This document shows positions 1 to 7,383 of a DNA stretch of 34,290 nt, piece by piece (position 1 is the first letter of the stretch; every line of letters starts with the position of its first letter). The position numbers and the translations under genes were made by a program. The stretch covers positions 1-34,290 of the forward strand of contig CAZNZN010000006.1 of the NCBI GenBank assembly GCA_964577515.1. The letters run 5' to 3'. Under the pieces are notes generated by a model that saw only the letters and a list, made by a program, of their open reading frames with translations, did not search any database and was not told the DNA's origin. Source of the stretch: UBA4124 sp964577515 (GTDB lineage: Bacteria > Patescibacteriota > Minisyncoccia > Phycocordibacterales > UBA9973).

Positions 1-1294
1 TAAACTGTGCCGCATAATTAGTTGATCCTCCTGTTGCTTCAGCATAAAGCCCAACGTTGGTGGTTGCTGCACCAGTGTTTGAGAAGTAACCAGCATAGTC
101 AGTGCCGGTGGTTGCACCAGTTTGGAGTCCTTCGATTGCTTTGTTGCTTGCAGTGGTTGAGTTCGTAGAAACGGAGAGGATGTCGTTTGCGGTTGCAGGA
201 GAGATCGTCGTTCCTGAACGTGACCAGTAGCCAACAGCACCAGATCCAGAGATGGTACCTGAACAGGTGAGGTTGCCGTTTGAATTATCAACAGTACAAC
301 CTGTTGCACCTGATCCTCCAGCGAGAAGAACATTTCCGGTTGAAGATCCGCCTAGTCGTAATTCACCTGTGCCTTTTGCGTCGAGAGTCAAAAATTCATT
401 AGTGCCTGAAGAAATGGTTGTAAGGGCGATACCATTACCAACAGTGTTTGCTGTTATCTTAAGTCCAGTTACTGAAGAAGCGGTGTTGGTATCAACTTGA
501 AAGGCATAGTTAGTACCAGAGTTGGCAGCGGTGATGGCAGTTGTTGAAGCACCTGTTACATTTACCCCGCCTGAAGCGAGAATGCCTGCGATAGTAAGAT
601 TGCCTGTCGAAGTGATTTTGTTTGCCGAAGAGAAGAACTGAATATCTCCTGTTACTCCGCTTTGGAATGTGAGTGCATTGGTCCCCGTTGCTTTGAGTCC
701 GGCGTTTGTTGCATCTCCGAGTACAAGTGCACCTGAGGTAAGCGCTGGTATTTGAGAACCTGTTGCTGATTGTGCAGGAGTGAACCCTCCGACAGTTCGT
801 GAGTTGATAGCAAACCCTGATGACACCACTTGTTGTCGTGGTGAAAGTGTCTCAAACGATACACCAGAACATGATCCTGATACCTGTGCTGCAACTTCAA
901 CGTTGATAAATACTTGATCATCGGTAAAACCGTAGTTACTCAAATCATCACCTCCAGCAGCAACATCACCAACATTTCCATTAAACACTCCTTCTCGAGT
1001 GAGGATGGTCATCGTACTTGGAGTACCCGCTGGCCAGACCTTTGACCCACCAGTAGAAGCGTTGTACAAAGAGAAACGATAACAGTAATTGGTTCCACTT
1101 GGACCACCGAGAAGGTTTCCACTTGCATCAAGAAGTCGCCCTTGGAAGTTGATGATACTTGGCACTCCTGCAGCGGCAAATGTTTGTGTAAACAAAAAAC
1201 CTATGAAAAACAAGGATGAAATAACAAAATGCGGCACAACAGAGCGTGCTTTTCGACGTGAACGCAATTGTGAAAATAAACTTCGTAATTTCAT
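1..1294 (-). CDS. Large secreted repeat/surface protein, N-terminal part (partial at window edge)
   Basis: An uninterrupted reading frame starts at the ATG at 1294-1292 and stays open for 431 codons to the window edge, so the stop lies outside. The N-terminus (MKLRSLFSQLRSRRKARS) is basic and is followed by a hydrophobic stretch at about residues 22-40 ending in TFAAAG, which looks like an export signal. Next comes a segment beginning PSIINFQGRLLDASGNLLGG, a beta-rich module common at the start of CPR surface proteins. From about residue 165 the sequence is low in complexity, rich in Gly, Ser, Thr, Asn and Ala, with short repeated phrases such as GTGELRLGGSSTGNVLLAGG, resembling fibre or adhesin stalks. 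Function is unknown; a cell-surface fibre is the likeliest role. An AAGGG-like ribosome site lies about 9 nt before the ATG. The gene ends a minus-strand block and has its own upstream region with a dyad (1330-1355). Confidence 0.8.
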   Translation of the reverse strand, partial: MKLRSLFSQLRSRRKARSVVPHFVISSLFFIGFLFTQTFAAAGVPSIINFQGRLLDASGNLLGGPSGTNYCYRFSLYNASTGGSKVWPAGTPSTMTILTREGVFNGNVGDVAAGGDDLSNYGFTDDQVFINVEVAAQVSGSCSGVSFETLSPRQQVVSSGFAINSRTVGGFTPAQSATGSQIPALTSGALVLGDATNAGLKATGTNALTFQSGVTGDIQFFSSANKITSTGNLTIAGILASGGVNVTGASTTAITAANSGTNYAFQVDTNTASSVTGLKITANTVGNGIALTTISSGTNEFLTLDAKGTGELRLGGSSTGNVLLAGGSGATGCTVDNSNGNLTCSGTISGSGAVGYWSRSGTTISPATANDILSVSTNSTTASNKAIEGLQTGATTGTDYAGYFSNTGAATTNVGLYAEATGGSTNYAAQF

Positions 1295-1329
1295 CAATTT
1301 ACCCTTATATTTTAACAAATTGCGTTCAG

Positions 1330-1355
1330 TTTTGCATATATAAATAGATGCAAAA
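1330..1355. promoter_or_regulatory. Perfect dyad TTTTGCAT-N10-ATGCAAAA (possible operator)
   Basis: Two 8-bp arms, TTTTGCAT at 1330-1337 and ATGCAAAA at 1348-1355, form a perfect inverted repeat with a 10-bp AT-rich spacer. It lies 36-61 bp before the start codon of the surface protein gene. A possible -10 box TAAAAT (1314-1309, minus strand) places the dyad over the -35 region. This is typical geometry for a dimeric regulator site, but no regulator gene is adjacent, and an RNA hairpin is an alternative. Confidence 0.35.
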
Positions 1356-1376
1356 GTGTGAATAAGTCGAGTGCAC

Positions 1377-1404
1377 AAAAAAACAGACCGCGCAAGGTCT
1401 GTTT
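1377..1404 (-). terminator. Intrinsic terminator of the glycosyltransferase-thioredoxin operon
   Basis: A 9-bp stem, AAACAGACC at 1381-1389 and GGTCTGTTT at 1396-1404, has a 6-nt loop. Read on the minus strand it is followed by seven T. It lies 29 nt after the stop codon of the thioredoxin-like gene. On the plus strand it is followed only by TT, so it mainly terminates minus-strand transcripts. Confidence 0.85.
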
Positions 1405-1432
1405 TTAAAATAATTTCTTGAGAGATTTTCAG

Positions 1433-2104
1433 TTACAAGGTTGTCTTTTGTACCGGTTTTTTTACAGGAGTGATGAGCTCTTTTGGAAGCATTTTTTCTA
1501 TCGCTTCAACAGTCTGAAAACCGCTCACTGTTTTACCGTTTACCACCAATTCTGGCAGTGTCCCGCGAATTTTATAGATAGAGGTAAGCGCCCTGATTGT
1601 TGAAAGATCGAGATTGGCATCAAATGAATAGATGCGAACATCGGGGTATTTTTCACGAAGTGCATCGAGCACATAACTCTGTTTTTCGCAGTCAACACAC
1701 GCATCTTTGTTGCCATAAAAATAGAAAATCGTGTTTGTCTTCTCACCGCAACGTTCTCGAATACGTTTTGAAAGCAAGAAGTCTTTTACCTGCAAAATCG
1801 TGTATTGCTTTTTAAGCAACTGTACCTCGCTTTGATTGCCAACATTTTGCTCACTGTAGCTGATTTTTCCTGCCAAATCAGCGATCTCTTTTGAAAGGAT
1901 TGAGTTGTCCACATCCTGACAAGAAAGTTCTTCAAGGAGTGCAAATTGTGTCTCAGAAGAGAGAATATCAACAGCGATTTTGTTCTGAATATCCTTTATT
2001 TGATTGATTTTTTTGTTGTTGATATATGAACTTAAGTACCATCCTGAAGCGAAAATACCACAGGTAATCAGGAACACGACAATGTATTTTTGAAATCCTT
2101 GCAT
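1433..2104 (-). CDS. Membrane-anchored thioredoxin-fold protein with CVDC motif
   Basis: The 223-residue protein begins at the ATG at 2104 (MQGFQKYIVV), 11 nt after the stop of the upstream glycosyltransferase; AAGAG lies just before it. In-frame starts exist at 2158 and 2125, but they would overlap that gene. A single hydrophobic segment at about residues 5-25 anchors it in the membrane. A Lys/Gln/Glu-rich region, probably helical or coiled, covers about 30-120. A thioredoxin-like domain follows: beta strand NTIFYFYG, then CVDC at 136-139 (the CxxC redox pair), then GTLPELVVNG with the cis-proline, and a final helix. Such proteins usually transfer disulfides or act as reductases outside the membrane. 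The operon with a glycosyltransferase suggests an envelope role. The exact substrate cannot be inferred. Confidence 0.85.
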   Translation of the reverse strand: MQGFQKYIVVFLITCGIFASGWYLSSYINNKKINQIKDIQNKIAVDILSSETQFALLEELSCQDVDNSILSKEIADLAGKISYSEQNVGNQSEVQLLKKQYTILQVKDFLLSKRIRERCGEKTNTIFYFYGNKDACVDCEKQSYVLDALREKYPDVRIYSFDANLDLSTIRALTSIYKIRGTLPELVVNGKTVSGFQTVEAIEKMLPKELITPVKKPVQKTTL

Positions 2105-2115
2105 AAATAAAACTC

Positions 2116-3363
2116 TTAACGCCATGCTGGCTGTTTTCGTCCTCGTAGTGTATTCCAAACCGCCTTCAAAAGCCAGAGCGGTGCGATGACACTATAGATC
2201 AAGATGTATGGAATGATATGCCAATGTAGCGCCTTGCCTTGTTTGTTGAGTTTCGTTCCTACAATGATAGAAAAGATGATGAGGCCGTACAAAATGATAC
2301 TCACAAACAAAATAGTTTTTGTGTTGATAAAGAACCAATCAAAATGTGGTGTCACCGAAAGATTGAACCCTTTGATAGAAACTTCAGTGATTTTTTTGAT
2401 AAGAAAAATACCAAAGTTGTAGACTAGAGCAAAAGAGAGGTATACCACGGCACAAATAGAAATAATCCCCGAAGGAAGTGTGAAAAAAGAGAAGTTGCCA
2501 TACTTTGTCTTAAATATAAGATGTCGATAGTCGATCGTGTTTTGGATAAAACCGTAAATCCATCGGAGGCGTTGCTTGTAGAGCTTCTTCACTGTATCAG
2601 GAGATGAGGTGTACACATATGCAGTATGGCAGTGATCTATCTTCATATGATGCTGCTGCATACGATATGCTATTTCTTGATCTTCAGTATTGTGTGCTTT
2701 TCGAAACTTGCCAATTGTTTGAAACACTTCTTTTCTAAATACAGAAAAAGGACCAGGGGTCACGTGAATGGCACCAAGATATGCAAGCATGCGCTTGTTG
2801 TACGTACTCATGTTGTACTCAATCTTTTGCGCATGTTGTAAAAGATTTTTCGGCTTATTCACAATAAGTGATGGCGCAACCGCCATGACTTCAGGCTTTT
2901 GTTGAAACACATGTACCATGCGCTTGAGTGCGTCAGGGGCAACAAAAGAGTCAGCGTCTAAACACGAGATAAGGTCGGCATCAGTATGATCGATACCGAA
3001 GTTTACCGCGGTATGCTTTCCTCCATTTTCTTTTTGAAAAATACGCACACGAGGGTTATCTTTATACTTGAGCATCTCGTGCCATGTATCATCAGTAGAA
3101 CCATCATCAACAACGATCACTTCCAATTTATCTTTTGGATAATCAAGATTAAGAATTGACTCAACAGTTCCATGCACTGTTGTTCCTTCGTTCCAAGCAG
3201 GAACAATGACAGTCACTGACGGGTATGTTGCTAAATCTGGAGTGTCTTCACGGTGTACCTTAGTCAAATGTTTTCGTTTTTCAAAAAAAGTCACGAGAAA
3301 AAAGACCTGTACATACACGGCTAAAAAAAGGACTATATACGTTGCTATCTCCGAGAAGTTCAT
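2116..3363 (-). CDS. Family 2 glycosyltransferase, membrane-bound (poly-N-acetylglucosamine synthase-like)
   Basis: This 415-residue protein has an N-terminal membrane helix (about 6-27), a GT-A catalytic domain (about 48-280) and three hydrophobic segments near the C-terminus (about 295-325, 345-370, 385-405). Diagnostic motifs are VIVPAWNEG (53-60), VVDDGSTDD (84-92), the metal-binding DAD (136-138), TED (227-229, the likely catalytic base region) and QRLRW (264-268), the Q/RxxRW signature of processive GT2 enzymes such as cellulose, hyaluronan and PgaC synthases. It probably polymerises or transfers sugars at the inner face of the membrane for an exported polysaccharide or glycolipid; the sugar cannot be told. 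It heads a two-gene operon with the thioredoxin-like gene. No PgaA/B/D-type partners are present in the window. Confidence 0.9.
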   Translation of the reverse strand: MNFSEIATYIVLFLAVYVQVFFLVTFFEKRKHLTKVHREDTPDLATYPSVTVIVPAWNEGTTVHGTVESILNLDYPKDKLEVIVVDDGSTDDTWHEMLKYKDNPRVRIFQKENGGKHTAVNFGIDHTDADLISCLDADSFVAPDALKRMVHVFQQKPEVMAVAPSLIVNKPKNLLQHAQKIEYNMSTYNKRMLAYLGAIHVTPGPFSVFRKEVFQTIGKFRKAHNTEDQEIAYRMQQHHMKIDHCHTAYVYTSSPDTVKKLYKQRLRWIYGFIQNTIDYRHLIFKTKYGNFSFFTLPSGIISICAVVYLSFALVYNFGIFLIKKITEVSIKGFNLSVTPHFDWFFINTKTILFVSIILYGLIIFSIIVGTKLNKQGKALHWHIIPYILIYSVIAPLWLLKAVWNTLRGRKQPAWR

Positions 3364-3379
3364 AGTCTTTGTAGACTAT
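3362..3379. repeat. Inverted repeat ATAGTCT-TTGT-AGACTAT at the glycosyltransferase start
   Basis: Perfect 7-bp arms at 3362-3368 and 3373-3379 flank a 4-nt spacer. The left arm overlaps the start codon (cat at 3361-3363), and the right arm contains a TATAGT that could be a minus-strand -10 box (3380-3375). It may be an operator or an RNA hairpin that hides the start. No biochemical role can be assigned. Confidence 0.35.
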
Positions 3380-3440
3380 AAAGTACCATATTTTATGGCT
3401 TTTTTCAACCTTTTTGAAGACAAAAACATGCAATCCACGC

Positions 3441-3446
3441 TATACT
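3441..3446 (+). promoter_or_regulatory. -10 box TATACT of the DsbA-like gene
   Basis: TATACT lies exactly 7 nt before the ATG at 3454, so transcription would start at about 3453 and give a leaderless mRNA. The -35 region (AAGACA, 18-bp spacing) is weak. There is no other start codon or ribosome site upstream. Confidence 0.5.
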
Positions 3447-3453
3447 ATCTCTC

Positions 3454-4185
3454 ATGGAACAAAACAACGAAACACCAATACAACCAGGAAATGAGAAGAA
3501 AAAAATACCGGTTAGTGTCCCTGCGGCAATAATAACCGCGGGAGTGCTCATTGCTATCGCACTAATTTTAGGACGAGATAGCGACACTGCCCCAACAATG
3601 CGCAAAAATGCACCTGGGAACGAAGCGGTAGAACAACCACTTGCACCAGTAACACTTCGCAGTGACGATGCGCTTCGCGGTGATCCAAAAGCTAGTATCG
3701 TCGTTGTTGAATATTCTGATAGTGACTGTCCGTTTTGCCAACGTTTCCACGAAACAATGAAAGAGGTAGTGACAACATCAAAAGGTACTGTCGCTTGGGT
3801 ATACCGACACTTCCCACTTTCTATACATCCGAATGCAAGAAACGAGGCCATCGCACTCGCGTGTGTGAAAAATATCGGAGGCAATGAGGCATTCTGGAAT
3901 TTTCTTGATACCGTTATCGATGTAACACTTACTCCAGAGAAAAGTACCGCAATGTTTACCACTATTGCAAAAGAACAAAAAATTGATAGCGCGCTCTTTG
4001 CAACATGTCTTGTAAATCCAAGTATCGCAAAAATGATTGATGAACAATCAGCAGAAGCACAAGCACTTGGTGCTCGAGGGACACCCTTTAGTGTAGTACT
4101 CAACACAAAAACTGGAGCGCAAAAAGTGATTCCTGGAGCACTTCCAATAGAAGAAGTACAAAAAATAATTGCTTCTCTGCAATAA
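3454..4185 (+). CDS. Membrane-anchored DsbA-like thiol:disulfide oxidoreductase
   Basis: The 243-residue protein has a short cytoplasmic tail, one membrane helix (about 19-39) and an extracytoplasmic DsbA/BdbD-type domain. Visible signatures are VVVEYSDSDCPFCQRF with the redox pair C92-C95 (CPFC) and RGTPFSVVLN with the cis-proline. Family members oxidise or isomerise cysteines of exported proteins. The length fits the tethered BdbD-like form. A DsbB/VKOR partner that would reoxidise it is not in the window. The gene stands alone, divergent from the glycosyltransferase operon and convergent with rpoD, and closes with a strong two-way terminator. Confidence 0.92.
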   Translation: MEQNNETPIQPGNEKKKIPVSVPAAIITAGVLIAIALILGRDSDTAPTMRKNAPGNEAVEQPLAPVTLRSDDALRGDPKASIVVVEYSDSDCPFCQRFHETMKEVVTTSKGTVAWVYRHFPLSIHPNARNEAIALACVKNIGGNEAFWNFLDTVIDVTLTPEKSTAMFTTIAKEQKIDSALFATCLVNPSIAKMIDEQSAEAQALGARGTPFSVVLNTKTGAQKVIPGALPIEEVQKIIASLQ

Positions 4186-4199
4186 AATTCTCAGGATGA

Positions 4200-4244
4200 G
4201 ATAACTAAAAAAACCCTTGTAAAACAAGGGTTTTTTTAGTTATC
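4200..4244. terminator. Bidirectional intrinsic terminator between dsbA-like gene and rpoD
   Basis: A perfect 21-bp inverted repeat (4200-4220 with 4224-4244) has a loop of only three A. The arms contain AAAAAAACCC and GGGTTTTTTT, so each strand ends in a T run. It begins 14 nt after the dsbA-like stop and lies 2 nt after the rpoD stop, serving both converging genes. Confidence 0.95.
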
Positions 4245-4246
4245 TT

Positions 4247-5608
4247 CTAATCAAAATAATTACGAAGTTTTTGGATCTTATCATTTTGACGAAGCTTTTC
4301 ATGCACCTTTGCTTCAATCTGACGAATACGTTCACGCGTCACACCGAATTCTTTTCCGACTTCTTCAAGTGTGTGTTGCACTCCATCGATAAGCCCGTAC
4401 CGCATTTCGAGAATACGACGTTCTTTCGGTGAGAGCTCCGCGAGCACCGCATTCATTTGTTCCTTGAGCATGTTGCGTGTTGCTTCTTGATCAGGACGAA
4501 GTAGTTTGTCATCAGGAATGAATTCTCCAAACGTTGATTTATCTTCATCGTCTCCTATTGGTTGTTCAAGTGAACGTGTTTCTTGATTGATTTGTTCAAT
4601 CACGTGCACTTTTTCAACTTCGATTCCCATCTCGTTCGCGATTTCTTCTGCAAGAGGATCACGCCCAAGATCTTGTGCGAGACGGCGCACTACTTGTTTG
4701 TATTTTGAAATCGTTTCCACCATGTGCACAGGGATACGAATCGTTCGAGACTGATCGGCAAGTGCGCGTGTAATAGACTGACGAATCCACCATGTAGCGT
4801 AGGTTGAAAACTTAAACCCTTTTGTCCAGTCAAACTTTTCTACTGCTTTAAAGAGGCCGATATTTCCCTCTTGGATCAAATCAAGGAGTGTGAGGTCAGC
4901 AGTACGATTTGCATACTTCTTTGCAATAGATACAACGAGGCGAAGGTTTGAGCGTGCAAGAAGATTTTTTGCTTCCAAATCTCCTGCGATAATACGTCGA
5001 GCAAGTTCTTTTTCCTGCGCCGCGCTAATAAGCGAGTACTGTCCAATGTCCTTGAGGTACATTTGCACAGAACTAAACGTAGTACTATCTTTTGCATATT
5101 TTGCGAGATCTTTTGTCTCATCGACATCAAGAAGATTACCTCCCTCAAGAACATCAACCCCTGCAGTACTTACTTTTTCGTACAGCTCATCAAGGAAACT
5201 GATGTTACTTTCAATATCAGGAAACATTTTAAGGATTTCATCATAAGTGATGAACCCTCGTTTTTTTCCTTTTTCAATAAGCTCTTCCGCTTTAACTTCC
5301 ATCTCACGAAGCTTCTTTTCTGTGTTTGTTTCGCGACGAGGAGCAGTCCCCGGCTGACGGATAGTGATAGGCTTTGGTTTATGTTTTGGCTTTGATTTTA
5401 AAGGTTTTTTTGCCACTTTCGGAAGAACTTTCTTCTTTGGTTGTGGCTTTTTTGCTTTTTGTTTTGCCGTAGCAATAGGTTTCTTTTTTGGGACTGGTTT
5501 TGTTGTTTTCTTCTTAACAACTTTTTTTATTCCCTTTTTCTTTGGCGCTACTTTAGCGCTTTTTTTTGTTACCGTTTTCTTTTGTGGTTGTTTCTTTTTG
5601 CTTGGCAT
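4247..5608 (-). CDS. rpoD: Primary RNA polymerase sigma factor (sigma70)
   Basis: This 453-residue protein contains the full conserved sigma70 core. A region 1.1-like helix (EKGKKRGFITYDEI) is followed by region 1.2 (SSVQMYLKDIGQYSLI), region 2 (AKKYANRTADLTLLDLIQEG, then GFKFSTYATWWIRQSI for -10 recognition and melting), region 3, and region 4 with the helix-turn-helix TLEEVGKEFGVTRERIRQIE. It directs RNA polymerase to TTGACA/TATAAT promoters, and such sequences are seen across this window. The first 95 or so residues are an unusual tail rich in Lys and Pro, repeatedly PKKK/KPKPKKK, with no similarity to standard region 1.1. The gene is the last of the rpoB-rpoC-dnaG-rpoD series, and a promoter just upstream (5651-5623) may give it separate expression. 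Confidence 0.97.
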   Translation of the reverse strand: MPSKKKQPQKKTVTKKSAKVAPKKKGIKKVVKKKTTKPVPKKKPIATAKQKAKKPQPKKKVLPKVAKKPLKSKPKHKPKPITIRQPGTAPRRETNTEKKLREMEVKAEELIEKGKKRGFITYDEILKMFPDIESNISFLDELYEKVSTAGVDVLEGGNLLDVDETKDLAKYAKDSTTFSSVQMYLKDIGQYSLISAAQEKELARRIIAGDLEAKNLLARSNLRLVVSIAKKYANRTADLTLLDLIQEGNIGLFKAVEKFDWTKGFKFSTYATWWIRQSITRALADQSRTIRIPVHMVETISKYKQVVRRLAQDLGRDPLAEEIANEMGIEVEKVHVIEQINQETRSLEQPIGDDEDKSTFGEFIPDDKLLRPDQEATRNMLKEQMNAVLAELSPKERRILEMRYGLIDGVQHTLEEVGKEFGVTRERIRQIEAKVHEKLRQNDKIQKLRNYFD

Positions 5609-5622
5609 AAGGATGCGTTTGT

Positions 5623-5651
5623 ATCATTTACGAAAAAACGTACTTTGTCAA
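5623..5651 (-). promoter_or_regulatory. Putative rpoD promoter (TTGACA-17-AATGAT)
   Basis: On the minus strand TTGACA (5651-5646) is followed after 17 bp by AATGAT (5628-5623). The predicted start at about 5616 gives a leader of about 8 nt before the rpoD ATG at 5608. It lies in the 84-bp gap after dnaG and would allow sigma factor synthesis independent of the upstream rpoBC promoter. The -35 is perfect and the -10 is four of six. Confidence 0.55.
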
Positions 5652-5692
5652 CTTTCCCCCTGACAACGTAGGGATATGAACAAGTGATATGA

Positions 5693-7378
5693 CTATTCCG
5701 TATGCAGTCGAGCGTTTATATCCGAGAGCACTGCAAGTGTTTGTGTTTCTACTTCAGTATTTCCTTCTGAGGCATGTAGTACTCCGGAGAAATGCTGCCG
5801 TGCTGTAACAAGGAAGTTGTTTATTATTTTCTTAATAAGTTCTTTTGCAACACCTTCTTTATCTTCATCAGAAAGTCCTCCGTATTCTCGTTCAACAATA
5901 AGAAGCGCCTGCGTCATACGGTCATCAATAATAGAAGGTGCAGTAAAAACCATATCCCCTGCTCCAAGCGAGTTGAGAGGTTCACAAAGTGTCTCTATCG
6001 CTTTAGAAGGATACTGTTTTCGAAGTGCCACAAGACGTTCATATGGCGTAATATTACCTTGAGAAGAAAAACTGCCTTGAGGTTGCTCATTTGTGATAGT
6101 TGGTACTTGTACTGTCGCAAGCTCAGCAGTGATATCAGATACTGAAACACCGATTGCTTGAGAAATCATTGTTATGTAGGCAGCTCGTTCTATAGGAGAA
6201 GCAACGCGGACCAAGAAGGGGAAGATTGTCTCTTTTATTGTTTTTGCGAAAACATGCGGAGAGAGTTTTAGCGCACGGATACGATCAAGGTGATGCACAA
6301 TGAAGTGTTTACTTTCTTTCAAGCGTTCTTTCCATGCATCGGCTCCTTCTTTGAGAATATAGTCTGCGGGATCGTTTCCCTCAGGGAGCACAACCACTTT
6401 TGGATTCATGCCAAGTGTAAGCGCTACAAGCGCTGCGCGGTCCATAGCTTTTTGCCCAGCACTATCTCCATCAAAAGCTAAGAAGAGATGCGGGGTAAGT
6501 CGTGCAAGTACTGAGAGATTCGAAAAAGGGTCTTTTGCTGCGTCTTCGGAAACAGCGGTTCCTGAAGTAGCAACGGTATTTTTGAACCCTGCTTGGTGCG
6601 ATAAAACAAGATCCATTTGTCCCTCAACAAGAATAGCAAAATTGTGTTTTTTTATGTGCAGTTTTGCCTTGTCGAATCCGAAGAGGACATTTGATTTCTT
6701 AAACAGTGCTGTTTCCGGACTATTAAGATACTTTGCACCGTCTCCATCACCAGGGAACGCACGTCCTGAAAAAGCAACGACGCGTCCACTAGTATCAGTG
6801 ATCGGAAACATGATACGTCCTCTAAAACGGTCATATGTCTTCCCTTCTGACTGCTTTAGTAGCCCCGCAGCAAGTGCGTACTGCTGTTCTTTTTGTCCTT
6901 GGCAACTGTTCGTAACAAACCGCCATTCATCTGGTGCATATCCTATACGGAACACAGCGATCGTTGCGTCTTGTACTCCTCGTTGTTTAAGATACGCCAG
7001 AGCGTCAGGTGTTTGCGTCAGCATCGTTTCATATCGAGAAGCTGTAGTATCAAGGACTGCATAGAGTGGGTCGTTATCTTGTACTTCACCTTTGTATGTT
7101 GCAAGAGAGATTCCTGCTCGGTCTGCAAGTATTTTCAGTGTCCCCTTGAAATCAAGGCCCTCAAAAGAAGAAACGAAGGAAAATACATCTCCTTTTGCTC
7201 CACACCCAAAACAGTAATACAACCCCCTATCAGGAGAAATATAAAACGAAGCAGTCCGTTCGTTATGAAACGGACACTTCGCCTTATATTGATTCCCTGA
7301 CTGTTCAACCGTGATATAAGAAGCAATGACTTCGGTAATAGGCAATCGTTCTTTTATTTGTTCGACTACCGTTTTCAT
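5693..7378 (-). CDS. dnaG: DNA primase
   Basis: The 561-residue protein synthesises RNA primers at the replication fork. The N-terminal zinc ribbon is C35-x2-H38-x17-C56-x2-C59 (CPFH ... CFGCG). The catalytic core follows, with the TOPRIM fold marked by FAILVEGQMDLV and the metal-binding FLAFDGDSAG. The C-terminal 150 residues are less conserved and should include the helicase-binding region. Length is slightly below the usual 580-600. The start codon lies 5 nt after the rpoC stop, preceded by AAGG, so it is read as part of the rpoBC transcript. The usual rpsU neighbour of the dnaG-rpoD operon is absent. Confidence 0.97.
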   Translation of the reverse strand: MKTVVEQIKERLPITEVIASYITVEQSGNQYKAKCPFHNERTASFYISPDRGLYYCFGCGAKGDVFSFVSSFEGLDFKGTLKILADRAGISLATYKGEVQDNDPLYAVLDTTASRYETMLTQTPDALAYLKQRGVQDATIAVFRIGYAPDEWRFVTNSCQGQKEQQYALAAGLLKQSEGKTYDRFRGRIMFPITDTSGRVVAFSGRAFPGDGDGAKYLNSPETALFKKSNVLFGFDKAKLHIKKHNFAILVEGQMDLVLSHQAGFKNTVATSGTAVSEDAAKDPFSNLSVLARLTPHLFLAFDGDSAGQKAMDRAALVALTLGMNPKVVVLPEGNDPADYILKEGADAWKERLKESKHFIVHHLDRIRALKLSPHVFAKTIKETIFPFLVRVASPIERAAYITMISQAIGVSVSDITAELATVQVPTITNEQPQGSFSSQGNITPYERLVALRKQYPSKAIETLCEPLNSLGAGDMVFTAPSIIDDRMTQALLIVEREYGGLSDEDKEGVAKELIKKIINNFLVTARQHFSGVLHASEGNTEVETQTLAVLSDINARLHTE

Positions 7379-7383
7379 GTGCC

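Noticed and set aside
252..500. Plus-strand 82-codon frame near the left edge
   Set aside because: It lies inside the antisense strand of the open surface-protein frame (1-1294), which has a signal peptide and repeats.
3405..4106. Long open frame (233 codons) on the minus strand opposite the DsbA-like gene
   Set aside because: It is antisense to a clear thioredoxin-fold gene, crosses the promoter, and its translation is Ser/Ala-rich without domain character. A codon-bias shadow.
6408..7064. 218-codon open frame on the plus strand
   Set aside because: It lies entirely opposite dnaG, where the zinc, TOPRIM and other motifs are intact. Serine-rich shadow sequence.
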